Origin: Dendrocalamus latiflorus
Taxonomy: Eukaryota > Streptophyta > Magnoliopsida > Poales > Poaceae
Length of the DNA stretch: 64,000 bases
Assembly (NCBI GenBank): GCA_017311315.1
Contig: CM029640.1
Span: 31,495,092 to 31,559,091, forward strand
Reading direction: 5' to 3'
Below, piece after piece: positions 12,808-25,069 of the stretch. A program made the translations under genes and the position numbers. The notes under the pieces are model-generated. The model had not been told where the DNA came from and did not search any database. It worked only from the letters and a program-made list of their open reading frames with translations. How positions within the stretch are numbered: position 1 is the stretch's first letter; each line of letters starts with the position of its first letter.

Positions 12808-13576
12808 GATAGCTTTGTATGCATCCTATGGTTTCAAGTGGTATCTTTTTAATTTGAACCCCACTCTGAATAATTTTTAAAGATCTTTTATGTTATGCAT
12901 TTTCATTCATACATATATGCTCTTTCTTTTGCTCTTTTGTGCTTTACTTATTAGCAAGCATCATTTAAGAGGGAGAATTAGAAAAGGTGAGTTTTAGTTA
13001 GCTTGTATAGTTTCTTGACCCTTGATGACTATTTTGCTAAAAAGGGGAGAATGATTAAGCATATTTTGGTTTTAGTCAAAAATAGGGAAAATATTAAGAA
13101 TGATCTTAAAAGGGGGTGAATGCTCATTCAAATGGTAAATGAACTAAAATGTGAAAATGAGTATTGTGTGGTTGAAAAAAGAGCAAAGGAGCTATTGAGT
13201 GAGAAAAATGTATATTGAGCCATAAATGAGAACTTGAGTTGAAGATATGCTCATTTGCGTTGCATTTGTTCTCTTTTGCTCTTTTGGTGTTTTGTCTTGC
13301 TACGAAAATTGTCATGTTGAGTAATTGCACTTTTTCTTGGACTATGAGCAAGATTTTGCTTTTTGAGAAGCTTTTGGTATGGATTGGAGCTTTTGTTGAA
13401 AACTTACTCTTCTTGGTCTTAGCACCATTCTACTTCTTGCCACTTTGGTTATGTTTGCTTGTTTCTCTTTCAAATGGACCATGTGTAGTTTTGCAACTAT
13501 CTTGCTTTCCTTTTAAAAAACAAACTCAAATTCTTGCTTTTTACGTGTTCGCCAAATTACTCACCAAGGAGGAGAT

Positions 13577-15800
13577 TATGAGATCATGTGGAGTTCACCC
13601 CATAGTGTATGATGAGCATTTGACCTTGTTATGCAATTGTTATCGAAGTTTGAGTTTGGTTTTGGGAGTTTGCAATTTTCAGAGTTGTTGTCAAGTTTTA
13701 ACTGATCTGACCGACCTGGCAACGGTGGTCGGCCCGACCTGGCAAAGGCAGTCAAACCAACAAATGTGGAGCATTTAGATCGGCCATATGCCTTTTGAAA
13801 GTTAGACACTAAACACTTGTGTAGGTATATTTGATGATGTCTTTGCATTAGGTGTCACTCAATTTGGAGTTCTGAGCTGAAACTAGAGAATTTAACTGAA
13901 AACTCCAAAGAGAGTGTTTTCTGGTGCCCTTAAGCGGTCAGACCAGCCAAATGCTGGTAGACAAACTGATGGCAGTCTGATTGGCATGGTACCAATGGTC
14001 AAACTGACCATAGAGGTCTTATCAGCCAAGTAATGGTGGTTAGATTGGCTTTTAACGAATTGGTGCTAAAATAATGCATTTTGATGACGTTTGGTCCTAG
14101 GGGGTTAGGATTAGGGTATGTGTTGCATGTACATTGTTTTAGACTAATGGCTCATGTTGTGAAGAACTTGTACCCAAAAATAGTTTCTTGGTCTATTGTT
14201 GTGTAGTTTGGAGTCAACTATGATCAATGGTGAGAAGTACTGGGACCATGGTTAGAGAACCAAGGTCCAGAACAGTCATGGATGCTGGGTGTGATGGTTG
14301 GACTCAAGCAAGGTGCAAGATGGATATGAACCATTGACAGCAGAGTTTGAGCAAAGACCGTTGAGTTAAAGAGATACACATGATGCTTTGTGAGCCATGA
14401 GATGGCTTAGTGGGTTGGTGATGCTTCTAGGAGCAAAGCTTTGAAAGTAAGTAGACTTGGCTCATTAATTGTGTCAATTGATGATTTTATGTATGATGTG
14501 GTGCTACGTGATGATTTATTTGTTGTTATTGGTTATATAACTCCAGAACTAAATCATGGTGAAGCAGACAAAACCGAGACTAAGTTAGAAGAGTTAAGGT
14601 CCTGAGCGGTCAAGAGATTGGGACTAAGCTGGGGGCACTGAGGTCCAAAACAATCAGGGAACCATCGAAAGATGATCGAGGCTAGCGAAGTGGTTACACG
14701 CCAAGATGACGAGGAACCAGAGCGAGAGCTACTGGTGGTAGACATGACAGACAGTGGCAAGGGACTGGGACTAAGCTCAAGGAGGAGCTAATGTCCGTGC
14801 GGTCGGGTAAGTCCGAGTGCAGTCATGGTGCAAGGAAAGGCTTGGCACATCAATTGACTTGGGCCCGTTTGCAAGCGAGGATAGTTTGGTAGGATCCAGA
14901 CGCATGAGAAACTTGGCAGCAAGTCATTGGAGCCACACAGAGTTGAAGACGAAGTACGGGGTTGCCTCAAGTCAAAGAAAGCATGAAACTTCATGGACGA
15001 ATGATAGAGGGGTATTTTGGTAATTTTTCCAATACAAAAAAGTGGCGGTGTACGAGACCGCGGCTACGGCCTAAGTGATTTAGGTCATGGATATGCTGAA
15101 AATGCTAAGTGGATCAAGTGTTGATCCATTAGTAGGTCAAGTGGCTATAAACATTAATCTCTAAGTGTGTGTGTGTGTATCCAAAAGTCGTCCAGGTCTT
15201 CTTCCGCTTTGCTCAAGTATTGAAATCTTGATTTGGTTTGGTTTTTGATGTTCCCTTCTCACCTCTTGATCTTGCGGGTTTCCAAGGATGTGTGGACGAT
15301 GGGAGAACCTCTTAGAGGCTAGATTTCATCCATCTAGGAAACCTTATAGCAAGTTCTTGGTGTTTGCCTTGGTTTGCTTGATTTTGGCTTGAAAAGGGTG
15401 ATTTTGAGGGTTTTGCTCTTGAGGAATTTTGAGCTCAAATCTTGTTGTAGTTTAGCTTGTTGTGACATGTATGAACCCATCCAAGATCATCTTGATCATC
15501 TAGAATACATGAGCAAGCCTAGATCGTGGTTTTCTTCTTTGACCAAGTTTTGGTGCAACTTATCTTCAATTCGAAAAAGATCAAAACTTTGGTAGGATTT
15601 TTGTAAAACCCTTGTTGGAATACGTTCCTAAGGCTATGATCTAGCTTTGGTCCAAGTTTGAAGTCATTTATAGTCTCCGTGTGAAGGTTGCGTCTATGTT
15701 GGTTTGGATTGAGCTGTTGTTTTGAAATCTGTCCGGAGGAGACAGGTCTAACTGGTTTGTAAGGGAGGTTAGAATAGTTTGCATGGGTGGTTAAATTGCT
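13577..15800 (+). repeat. degenerate family A LTR
   Basis: It begins directly after the polypurine tract with sequence alignable to the family A LTR start: GATCATGTGG, then a CCCCAT...GATGAG segment. Short palindromic GGTCAGACC-like motifs cluster at 13,700-14,050, as in other family A LTRs. A TATA-like GGCTATAAACATT occurs near 15,131. The right end was not identified. Confidence 0.45.
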
Positions 15801-15974
15801 CAGGGGTATGAAGGCTTGTTTTGCTTGATTTTTTTTGGAGTTTTTATTGCGAGTATTTTGTCTCTGATCTTGATAGCTTTCAATAGCTATTAGAGTAAAG
15901 AGCATGGATTTCTCTTTCGAAACAGTTTTGAAAAGGTTGTTGTTTGCGATGCATCTATTCAACCCCATTCTAGT

Positions 15975-16345
15975 CACGTTCTTGGTCCTACAAATAGCTT
16001 CCTCAATGAGCTAGAACTAGTGAGCATGAAACAAGCTAAGATCACGAGAAATAAGTCTCCAGTTAAACCCAAGAAGTGGATGGCACCGTCGATAGGAGAA
16101 TTTGCTAAAATTAATGTTGATGTAGCGGTTTCTTTGGTACAAGATAAAGGAGAAGTGAATGCTGTTTGCAGAAGCAACAATGGAGTATATTAGGCAGCAT
16201 TTGTTGTTGTCTTTGATGGTCTAATTGACCCGGCATCCCTGGAGGCAACAGCAGGTAATGAAGCTCTATATTTGGCTCTTGATATTCAACCACGTAATGT
16301 CATGGTCAATGGTGGATCCAAGACTAAATCTTTAGTATGGCAGCT
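15975..16345 (+). pseudogene. RNase H-like (RVT_3) domain fragment
   Basis: A plus-strand frame near 16,066-16,330 reads PKKWMAPSIGEFAKINVDVA, then after VCRSNNGVY a stop, then a stretch ending in ATAGNEALYLALDI. This matches the layout of plant RVT_3 RNase H-like domains: the W-x-P-P-x-G-x-KxNxDgA lead, then a conserved small-residue/Glu-Ala-rich helix. Such domains occur at the end of LINE proteins and as stray single-domain genes. The in-frame TAG near 16,192 and the missing upstream part mark it as a relic. It sits just beyond the family A LTR. Confidence 0.6.
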
Positions 16346-16698
16346 CGTCACTGCCTCGCCAGGTGCCACTTCCTCATCGGATGTACAGGTTGTCACCGCA
16401 CACCGCTAGAGTTTTGTCACTCGGCCCTTGTTCAATGGCTGGATGCAGCGTGTCGCTCAATGAACAAATAATAAATTCATTCTTATGTTATAACTGTTTT
16501 ATTGCTTAACTAATCACTTTTTTCATAGATGCTCCATAAACTAAAAAATGGATCCTTTTAGAATATGTAAACATCCTAGATGCCTTAAGCACTTATGTTA
16601 CTCCATCAAGTAGAAATTTCACTAGGCTACCTCTATGTTTTCTATTTGAAAAAAAGGAACACAATTCCTAGTACCCTAACTCACTCGGACACCACTGT
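16346..16698. other. no gene seen
   Basis: AT-rich spacer with no recognisable coding or structural feature. It precedes the gypsy LTR start at about 16,699. Confidence 0.4.
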
Positions 16699-17095
16699 TG
16701 TCATATCCCAAATTTCTAGAATTTATTTAATTTGGTTTATTTGAGTTTTTTTAATATTCTTTTTTCTTTTTGTTTATTTGAAGCCTAGAGCTAGTTATAG
16801 AAACCTATGTTCTACTGCAGCCAATTTGAGTTAATCTTATTCTTCCTAAGTTCCCCTTGCCTTGTAGTATTTTTGAGAATTTTCCTAGGATTTTGGAGCT
16901 TTTCTACTATTTTCTAAGCCATTTTCCACTTAACTAGCCTTTATTTAAAAAGAAAAAGGATATAAACTTCCAAAACTCCTCCTAGGCCAACACCTATCTG
17001 GTCCAGATCCCTCCCCGCTACCACACGGCCGCATCTCCTTGTGCCCGCGCTTTCCATCGCCACATGTCACCATCTCGCCATCCCCGTTCACCCGC

Positions 17096-17122
17096 CTCTC
17101 TCTCTCTCTCTCTCTCTCTCTC
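17096..17122. repeat. (CT)n microsatellite
   Basis: About thirteen uninterrupted CT units lie in the pyrimidine-rich promoter region of the gypsy LTR. Confidence 0.9.
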
Positions 17123-17410
17123 CTTTCCTCTCTCGCTGACAGTTAGGGCCCATTACTTCTTCTTCCTCCTACTCCCTCTCTTCTCTTTTCCCTACGCCGC
17201 CACCATGGCCGAGCCATTCTGATTCTCCCTCCACATTCCATTTCTCGCCACAAGTGCAAAGGGGATAAACCCTGCTGGGATGCGAATCACGGGAATCTTG
17301 CAGCGGTTTTCTCCTCCGTGCTTCGCCATTCTTCCATATCCATTCGAACGAATTTTGCGCCACCGTTAGTTCGGCGAGAAATCACCACACCGGTGGTCCT
17401 TCCTTGAGGC

Positions 17411-17417
17411 TATAAAT
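17411..17417 (+). promoter_or_regulatory. TATA box of gypsy LTR
   Basis: GAGGCTATAAATAACCC lies in the GC-rich region of the LTR, about 700 bp after its start. Confidence 0.5.
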
Positions 17418-18972
17418 AACCCTCAAAGCCCCCTCGCTCCTCCTGACACCGAAACCCTCACCCCCCTTATCTCTTGAGCACTCGAGAATCCTCGCACTGT
17501 GCGCTCGCCGCTTCGGCCCTCGGCATGACTCCGGCAAGCAATCACCTCTGTACCGGAGCTGCCCGAGCCTCGGCATCGATGCCATCACCTTCCCTATACT
17601 GGCACTGACCTCGCTGAACCTTCCTCTGTGCTCCTCCACCATTAGAACACCATTGCAACCGCAAGCCAAGCCCCGCCACCACTTCTTCCCACCGTCAGTC
17701 ACTTCCGCTTGTCCCCAAGCATCAGGAGAAGGTGAAAATGAACCACCACACTCCCCTACCTCTTTTCCGCACCACATTGACCCTCGTCGTGCCCCGTACC
17801 GCCAATGACCCTCAGTTTCCATGAGCACCACCACGCCAACGAGGCATGTCATCACACAGTACAACGTGGTAACCACGTGGCATCCGCGTGTGTGCCACAT
17901 CATCGCATAGCTGCCATGCGTGCACCAACCTAGCGCATGAGCCACCCGATTAGCCTCCCCACGCCAACTCAGCCGTAGGTGGACAAGGCTTAGTCGTGGA
18001 CCTAGTCTATGGACCCAGGGCCACATGTCATCCTCCGTAGTTTAATTTTCTTTAAGAAAATTAAATTGGCCATAATTCAATAATTCATGCTGGAGTCATC
18101 ATGACGCAATAACTCTAAATTTCCTTTAGGAAATTAATTCAACCAATATGAATAATTCTTGTTGATGTCATAAATCTATTTTCCTTTAGGAAAATAATTC
18201 TAGAAATCTAATTTATTATTTCTTTCTGATTCTTAGTTTTAAAACTTCTGAGAGCCCATTCTCCTTTGTCCTAGCTCCTTTTCAACCCATTCAAATTTCT
18301 AAATTTATATAAAATCACAATCTACCCATTTCTACCATCCTTTTTAATTTTTAGAGTTTATTTGAATTTTATTTAAATTTGTCTTGTTTGGTTATTTTTA
18401 TGTGTGGACTGCTACGTTTCTGAGGAGTTCTACTTCGATGTATTTTGCCAATCTATGGAGCAAGGCAAGTTATACACCTTTACCATGTTAATCCCTATTT
18501 GCAAACAAAATTATGTTGTTTTAAACTATCCTACATGCTTATGTTTATTTAACGTACTTCAATTTAGTTTTAAGCTTAGTTACTGCCTACTTGTTAGTGC
18601 CTCATTTGCAGATACCATGTCACCCGAGAACAAAACTCTAATTAGTATACTAGTATAGACAAGAGAACTTTTGTGGCAAATGCTTAGATATGCCTAGAAA
18701 TAACTTTAGGCTTGGGATAGCTTTTCACATGAAATGATGTCTTTTAAAATGTATTCTTGATTTCGGTGAGTCAAGAAGGTATATGCAATTAATATTTCAA
18801 AATATAATGTAAAATCTTGGTTTAGACTTAGCCAAATGGTTAGGTGGTGGGTGCTTGCTGGCACACGTTGTTGCTCAAGAGCTCAACGTGGGTGCTTGGT
18901 ACGAGGGCATGTGAAAAATCTGCCTAAGTCAATTAATGATCGGTCTGTGAGCTACCGCTATAAAGCCCTATC

Positions 18973-20617
18973 TGCCGGCTACACACCGGTCCGACCGCCA
19001 TTCAAACCCCGGTCTGACCGCTTGTTCAATTGTGGTCTGATCGCTCCTCGGGGTTCAGAGCAGACAGCTGCTGAATTTTTCAGGGAAAACCAAGAACTTC
19101 AAATTATGAAGAAATTTGAAGCTCCCTTTTGGATTTCTCTGCCCAGAAATGTAAGACAAAGACCTAAATAGCCAAAGGAGTCTAGAGAACAAAAAGAGAC
19201 CAACTCAAACACTGGAAATCTAGGATTTGGCAAAAGACTGAAAATATTCAGAGTGCAGCACAAAAACTTAAATTCCCATCACAACTTTGATCCTTTGGCA
19301 ATGAGACTTTGATGATAGCAAGATAATAGCCTCTAGACTTTACATGTCAAGTTTCAAGCCATCTCAAAGAGGGAAACAAGAAAAGCCTGAAAACCCTAGA
19401 AATGCTAAAACCTGAACAACTATAGAGCCTTCACCAAAATCCAAATTCCTCACAAATCTTTGATCCTCTGGCCATGACACTTTGAGGGAAGCTAATTGAT
19501 AGCCTCAGGACTCTAGAAACCAAGTTTCAAACCATCACACGAAGAAAATCAAGAACAGCACAAAAACCCTAGAAATGCAAATGAAGAACAGAGAAGGCTC
19601 CAAAAGGAAGAATTGAAATTAAACTTGATTTGCTCTTAGGATCACCTAGCCAAATGGCTTTTGAGCATCTCCCATGTCATAGCAACCCATTTTTGGACCT
19701 TTCCAGCAAGAACCAACTCAAAAACAAGAAAGCTCAAAAATCACCAAAGAAGCATCGAAGAACACAGGACACGGGAGAAACTTCAGAGATTTCATTCATG
19801 GAAGCAAACAGATTACAGAGGAGTCCCGATACGCATGGACATTAGAACAAGAGGAATGATTACAAGACTCTCAATCCATCCTCTCCCTCTCCCTCTCAAG
19901 AACACAAGAACAGACACAGGGAGGAAGGAGCTACGAAGGAGACAACCCTCTGTCCATCTCCACCCACTCTCACCAACTAAAGCCTCAAAGGCAAAACCAC
20001 CTCCTAAAGACTCTTTTGACCAAAGCAAACCCTAACTCTCTCCCAAAGCCATGAGGGGGCATGCAGCCACTCCCTCCTATTTATAGCCTTTGGCTAACGG
20101 GTCTCCACCCCGTTACGCCCGCTAAATCCAACGGAACCCGCTCCCGCTTGTGCAGCCTCGCGAAATTACCAATTCGCCCCTCCTACACTTTCCGGGAAGC
20201 TTTCGCATTCCTTGTCGTCCATGACTCGCAACCACCTCGAGTCTCCGTCGTTTTCGACACATCTCGACCGTTCTGACCTCGACACCGCCCGTGTCTAGTC
20301 CGGTCACCTCGTGTCTCGCCACGACTCTGCCTCGACGTCCTGCAGCCATCACAAACAAGAAACACATCAAATAGCACCGCTCGATATATGAAAGCATAAA
20401 TAGCATCAGTAAGTCATACCTACGCATAATAAAGTCCAAACCTGTCGAAACAGCAGAATATGCAACCTAAGCACCTTGACCAGGTTTGACCAAGTCCAAC
20501 TGAGCCCGATTGCACCACGCAACGTCAAGGTCTGAACCAACCAAATCAAACTCGACTCTTCTAAACCGATGTCAATTACTCATCACACACATGGGATGAC
20601 CTCCACATGGTCTCTCA
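18973..20617 (-). mobile_element. family A copia solo LTR (minus strand)
   Basis: Read on the minus strand from 20617 it starts TGAGAGACCATGTGGAGG, the same start as the family A LTRs at 36249 and 42157. It carries the same promoter block (TATA, plus-strand 20079-20088) and the GGTCTGACCG-type palindromes at its far end (18,990-19,060). It ends ...GCCGGCA at 18973. The flanking five bases are CTATC on both sides (18968-18972 and 20618-20622). No internal region is attached, so it reads as a solo LTR inside the gypsy LTR. Its 3' terminus lacks the CCAACA end of other copies, so the left border is less certain than the right. Confidence 0.6.
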
Positions 20618-20947
20618 CTATCGTACTGCCACAAGGTGAGTACGGGACAGTTCTAGCTAACTAATATGTAGGTCCCAACTTGAGTCCCGCTATAGATTGA
20701 ATATGAGCGTGGCATAGGCTGCGAGAAGTCCGCACGACGCAAGAGGGGCCCCGATCTAGTGGATTCTTTATTGGGTGAAATCTTATCGGAGGTGTGGTCA
20801 GGTTGACAGCTTTACATTGCAAAGGCCTTGTTATGATTTCTTCATCGCACGCCTACGGGAGTGTGTAGTGGCCGACATTATGAGTTAATCATATGTCTGT
20901 ACCACTTAACATTAGCATGGAATAAAGCCCCTTCCATATGCTAAAAA

Positions 20948-22214
20948 AAGGTGGGTTCTTTTCGGCTGCAGTTGGTGGCTTTTGGCTGCTTCGTGAGAGA
21001 GAGTACGGAGGAGGAGACACTTGCGTGTGGTTTTGACCGATACAGATGAAGTTGCTATAGTTTCTACTATAATTAACTATAGACCCCACCTTAAAAGATA
21101 CTTTATTTAAAAATTAGTTACTGTAGAAAAGCTAAAAGATAGAAGTGAGGAGTCGAAACGAAGGAGCCAAAACTTACCTTATGGAGTAAGGCATACTCAT
21201 GCGGAACTTTTCCCCATCTTGATATGTCACTGTGTGACGCACTGGTATGAAAAGCATTCTGAGGGTGTCGACGCTGCGATTGCCGGATCGCACATTATAT
21301 GGGTAGCGGAAGTGATCGCGTCAATTTCTTGACGGTGATCTTGAGCATTCAGTGTTTTTATTTTATCAGAAGGCCAGTCAAATGGTATAATTAATCGCTC
21401 TACGAGCCTATGGCTATGATTGTATGAAGCTGTACTGTTGTGTGCCCCCTTGTGAGAAATGACGTTTTAAGCACGGTCATCGATTGCAAACCATCGCTGG
21501 TGTATATGTTTACAACAGAGGTTACGAAAAGAAATACTCACTTACGATTTTAGATGGTACATATGTTAGACTTTTAATATGAACTACAATTAACTTGTAA
21601 ACTATTAGTGATGTGTCCAAGAGGCAATCATAAACAATTCGGTTTTATAGGCCAAAAGGGATATTGATCCATTTGGGATTAGGGTTTTCTAATGGGCCTA
21701 CAACGTGGAAGCCCATTAGCATGCTCTATAAATATGTGGAGGTGGGGCTGCAGGTTTGAGAGACTATTGTGTTGAAAACCCTGGCCGCCACCTCCCCTCG
21801 GCCGTATCCCGAAACCCTAGCCGGGCGCACGGTGCTAGCACACCAGCGCACGGCATTCCATCCCGGACGTGTGGACTTCGGTAGAGGCGCTGCTGTGACT
21901 GCGGCGCTAAGCGGGACGATCACGAGGAGGACACGGTTGGACGGAGAACGTTCGACTACTACTGCTACATCGACGCGCGCTTCGTTGAATCGGCTGCATC
22001 AACGATACTTCCGCTGCACTACGCGTCTAGTGGTAACAATCTGCGATCTCTTACTTGCTTGGCTTCCTGGTTTACGCGGTAGAAAATTTTATTCTGCGCT
22101 AGCGTAGCGTATGCGTGTTTCTACATAAACATCGTCTTGAAAAAATACTCTGTTTGAAAGTTACATACTATAGCAAAAGCCAAAAGCTAGTTTCAAAAGC
22201 CGAAAAGAACATGC
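20948..22214. other. possible TIR element or pair of related fragments
   Basis: GGTGGGTTCTTTTCGGCTGC at about 20,950 and the inverse of AAAAGCCGAAAAGAACATGCC at about 22,194-22,214 resemble each other, as imperfect terminal inverted repeats would. No target duplication could be fixed and the middle shows no transposase. A TATA-containing GC-rich block at 21,600-22,120 (TATAAATAT at 21,727) looks like an LTR promoter and leader, but its ends were not found. Confidence 0.3.
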
Positions 22215-22671
22215 CAAGTCTAAAACACACCACATACATAGACCAATAAGATATACAAAATCTAAAAAATGTCAATATTATTGAACTATGTATATCTCTA
22301 TTATTAAACGATATATTACAACCACTTATTTATTTTTCAGCATTAAAGAATACGTATATGATAAAATATTAAGATAACTATATTTTTATTTTTATAATAG
22401 ACTTATATTATACGACATTGCTTGGTAAGAACAGTCTTTATTGCGGGAGGAAGGGAGTATAACATACAGAAACATTACAACAAGCCACACGACGTTTGGG
22501 AATTGGGAGGGGAACTAGCATGCATGCACCAAATGACACCCTTGACGCCAGGCACAAAACATTAGGACACCAAATTACATATCGCTCTTTCTTCAGCCAC
22601 TATACGCTTCTGCATCAGAGTAGGTACTACGTATATTCAATTATTCATTTCTTCCCGGCGACTAATGCTTC
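22215..22671. other. spacer downstream of UGT pseudogene
   Basis: AT-rich and without a gene. GGGAGGAAGGGAGTATA at about 22,445-22,461 resembles the end of a Stowaway-type MITE, but a convincing partner end was not seen. Confidence 0.3.
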
Positions 22672-23840
22672 TCCGCAAGGGACACTGCAAGGACCTCATT
22701 GACCACCCTCTCCAGATTTACCCAAGAAGGACCACCTGGCAGTGCAGCCACAGTTGCCTTCTCCTTCCATTCCATCGCCATTCTCTTCATCTCCTTCCCT
22801 TTGTCCCCTTCCATCACCTCCCTTATCAGTTATCACTGAATTCACCTCATCTCTCTCAACGTTGCCGCCGATCTCCATGCCGATGCGCCACTCGGAGCAA
22901 GCGTACCGGCTATTCGGTTGCTGGTCGGCGGCGACCGGCTAGCACAACATCGGCACTCCGGCACAGATACTCTCCAGCATTGAGTTCCACCCGCAATGTG
23001 TCAGAAACGCGCCGATTGCCTCGTGCTGAAGCACCGCATCTTGCGGGCACCAGCTTGTCACGTAGCCTCTCTCCTTGGTATCCTCCAAGAACTCCGGAGG
23101 CAGCATGGCAGCAGGGTCCGCGCCCTTCGCTTGGTCATCTCTGATCACCCACAAGAACTCATGTCCGCTGTTAGCCAAACCCCATGCAAACTCTACAAAC
23201 TGCTCGTTCGTCAGCGTTACTATACTCCCGAAGTTGACGTACACCACTGAGTTCGGCCGCTTGCCTCTGAGCCACTCTAGGCAGGCGTGGTTCTCCTTCC
23301 AAAGGTTTGAACCCAACGTGTCGACAGTACTACCGGCGACTTGCCTGAGGAGTAGCGGCAGAGGCCCAACGGCATAAATAGGCGGCATGATGGTTGACAT
23401 CGCGGTGATGACTTCGCGCTCAAGCTCGTCAAAAGTGTGAATGATGATGGCTGATGGAGTGGTCCGGTGGCACGCCATTAAGCTCAGGAGGATGGCAATG
23501 TTGGAAAAAAATCATGACTTGAATTAGTTTGAGTCTTTGCATGTACGTCATGTTTGTTAGTTTGTTAGAGTATGTGTGTGGCACGTAATTCTGAGTCTGC
23601 ATGTAGCTGACACGAGATGTGTTCTCGTGGAGGACTTATCTAGTAGTTTGCATGCACTAGATAGGCATTAGTTTGTGAAGAGTAGTTAGGGAGATGTGGC
23701 TGGCAATTAGGAGGACCAATTCCTGTGTGGAACGAGTGGGAGTTGTGCATGAGGTAGTGGCCGTGCATGTGCGTCGACGTGTGCTCGTGCGTGCATAAGA
23801 CCCGGCCTTCCAGTTGGTGCTCGGCAGTGTGTCGTTGGGC

Positions 23841-23850
23841 TATAAACAGC
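23841..23850 (+). promoter_or_regulatory. TATA box, 5' LTR of gag-only element
   Basis: GGGCTATAAACAGCC lies 340 bp into the LTR. The same motif recurs in the 3' LTR at about 25,419. Confidence 0.6.
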
Positions 23851-24102
23851 CATGTACTCAGTTGCATTATATGTGTAGTAGAAAAATACAGAGGACAAAA
23901 AAACGGCGTCCGTCGCCGGGGCATGTGTTGTCGCAAATCCTTGTGTCTATTCCAATTCTATTCTCGCGTGTGTGTTTGAGCCAGCTAGCTAGCGTTCGTT
24001 GCGCTGTTCTAAGTCGAGTTCATCGCGTCTTCAAGGAAGAGGAAGCACCGTGCAGCACCGAGCGTTCGTGCCGACCTGTTCGTCGAGGTCGGTTCCAACA
24101 TT

Positions 24103-24115
24103 TGGTATCAGAGCC
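24103..24115 (+). other. primer-binding site (initiator tRNA-Met)
   Basis: TGGTATCAGAGCC begins two bases after the 5' LTR and matches the complement of the 3' end of plant initiator tRNA-Met. It would prime minus-strand DNA synthesis. Confidence 0.9.
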
Positions 24116-24155
24116 AGTTGAGGCGGCACAGCAACACGCCATCGACACTGTGAAG

Positions 24156-25013
24156 ATGAGCACCAGCGACAAGGCTGCTCAGGACGTCAGGATGGAGCGT
24201 GTGATCGGCGGCGTGACGGAGCTCCCGATGCTGACGAAGACGAACTACCACGAGTGGGCGCTCGTGATGCAAGTCAACCTGGAGGGCATGGAGCTCTGGG
24301 ATGCTGTGGAGGCGGGCAAGGCCGAGCGCGCCAAGGATCGGCGGGCGTTGGCCGTCATCTTGCGCGCGGTGCCACCGGAGCTGAAGGGCGGCCTCGCCGT
24401 GAAGAAGACCGCCAAGGAGGCTTGGGAGGCGGTCAAGTCGAGGCGGATGGGGGACTCGCGCGTACAGGAGGCCAAGGCGCAGCACCTCCTCAAGCAGTTC
24501 AAGAACGCGACGTTCAAGGACGGTGAGACGATCGATGACTTCGCCGAGCGGATCGGCTCCCTCGCCACGGAACTGCACGAGCTTGGGGAGAAGATGGAGG
24601 AGGAGCGCGTCGTGAAGAAAATGCTGCGGGTTGTGCCGGCGAGGTACAATCAGATCGTGTGCTCCATCGAGATGTTTGCAGATTTGAAGACAATGTCGCT
24701 CGAGGAGCTCGTCGGGAGGCTTCGCGTGGCGGAGGAGCGCTGTGGCGGCGTTGAGGAGGCTGCGGACGGCGTCCAGTGCCTACTGCTCACGGAGGAGCAG
24801 TGGGAGGCACATCGACGTCAGCGCGGCGGCGGCGACAATGGCGGTGGCCGTAGTGGTGGCCGTGACGACGACGGAAGCAGCAGTGTCTACTCCGAGAATG
24901 GCGAGCGCAAGTCGAAGGGCAAGAAAGGCAAGTGCTACAACTGCGACTTCGTGGGCACTTTGGTAGCTAGTGCCGCAAACCGAAGAAGGAAGAGGCGCTT
25001 CTCGCGACGGTAG
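24156..25013 (+). CDS. retrotransposon gag protein (UBN2-type), frameshifted at zinc knuckle
   Basis: From ATG 24156, about 40 bases after the primer site, the frame gives a 285-residue protein. The N-terminal half is a copia-type gag (UBN2/Retrotran_gag_2) with the recognisable pieces LTKTNYHEWALVMQVNLEG, AKEAWEAVKSRRMGDSRVQ and FKDGETIDDFAERIGSL. A Gly/Arg-rich tail follows, then CYNCDFVG, the start of a CCHC zinc knuckle. A shift inside the knuckle replaces its second half. In the neighbouring frame the expected CRKPKKEEALLATVDDEPTLL-like ending continues to a stop at 25033-25035, just before the polypurine tract. The protein would assemble virus-like particles. The open frame extends upstream to 23814, but that part is LTR sequence. 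Confidence 0.75.
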   Translation: MSTSDKAAQDVRMERVIGGVTELPMLTKTNYHEWALVMQVNLEGMELWDAVEAGKAERAKDRRALAVILRAVPPELKGGLAVKKTAKEAWEAVKSRRMGDSRVQEAKAQHLLKQFKNATFKDGETIDDFAERIGSLATELHELGEKMEEERVVKKMLRVVPARYNQIVCSIEMFADLKTMSLEELVGRLRVAEERCGGVEEAADGVQCLLLTEEQWEAHRRQRGGGDNGGGRSGGRDDDGSSSVYSENGERKSKGKKGKCYNCDFVGTLVASAANRRRKRRFSRR

Positions 25014-25054
25014 ATGATGAGCCGACTCTCCTATGAAGCGACCTTGCAAGTCAA

Positions 25055-25069
25055 GATTAGGGGAGGCAA
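25055..25069 (+). other. polypurine tract of gag-only element
   Basis: GATTAGGGGAGGCAA lies immediately before the 3' LTR and is the expected plus-strand primer. Confidence 0.75.

Larger units (their letters stand above)
8420..15800 (+). mobile_element. decayed pol-less copia-like element (family A, 3' part)
   Basis: An internal region (8420-13576) runs into a polypurine tract CAAGGAGGAGAT at 13565-13576. An LTR-like sequence starting TATGAGATCATGTGG follows. This junction matches that of the better preserved family A copy at 42146-42175 (AAGGGGGAGAT then TGAGAGACCATG). The left part resembles a gag with coiled-coil character and degenerate zinc-finger motifs. No protease, integrase or reverse transcriptase is visible between gag and the long 3' non-coding region. 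Purine-rich motifs recur at about 10,704, 12,968 and 13,042 as in the other copies. The 5' LTR is absent and the right end near 15.8 kb is not resolved. Confidence 0.55.
16699..20947 (+). mobile_element. gypsy-type LTR, interrupted by a family A LTR
   Basis: It starts TGTCATATCCCAAATTTC, comparable to the TGTAACATCC starts of the other gypsy LTRs. It continues through an AT-rich part, a GC-rich promoter region with a TATA box and an AT-rich tail. After the inserted family A LTR (18973-20617) the sequence at 20,800-20,860 (AAAGGCCTTGTTATGATTTC) closely matches the minus-strand gypsy LTR near 35,270-35,290. It is therefore the continuation of a gypsy LTR. Neither internal region nor right terminus was found. 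Confidence 0.5.

Noticed and set aside
12687..12820. GGATAGCTTT occurring twice as a possible LINE target duplication
   Set aside because: The first copy lies inside the LINE coding region rather than at its 5' border, so it cannot be the duplication.
17382..18026. 214-residue minus-strand open frame
   Set aside because: It lies antisense to the GC-rich promoter and leader of a gypsy LTR and has no recognisable domain.
21606..22126. Possible separate solo LTR with TATA box at 21,727
   Set aside because: It is promoter-like, but no TG...CA ends with a matching target duplication could be found, so it is not listed as its own element.
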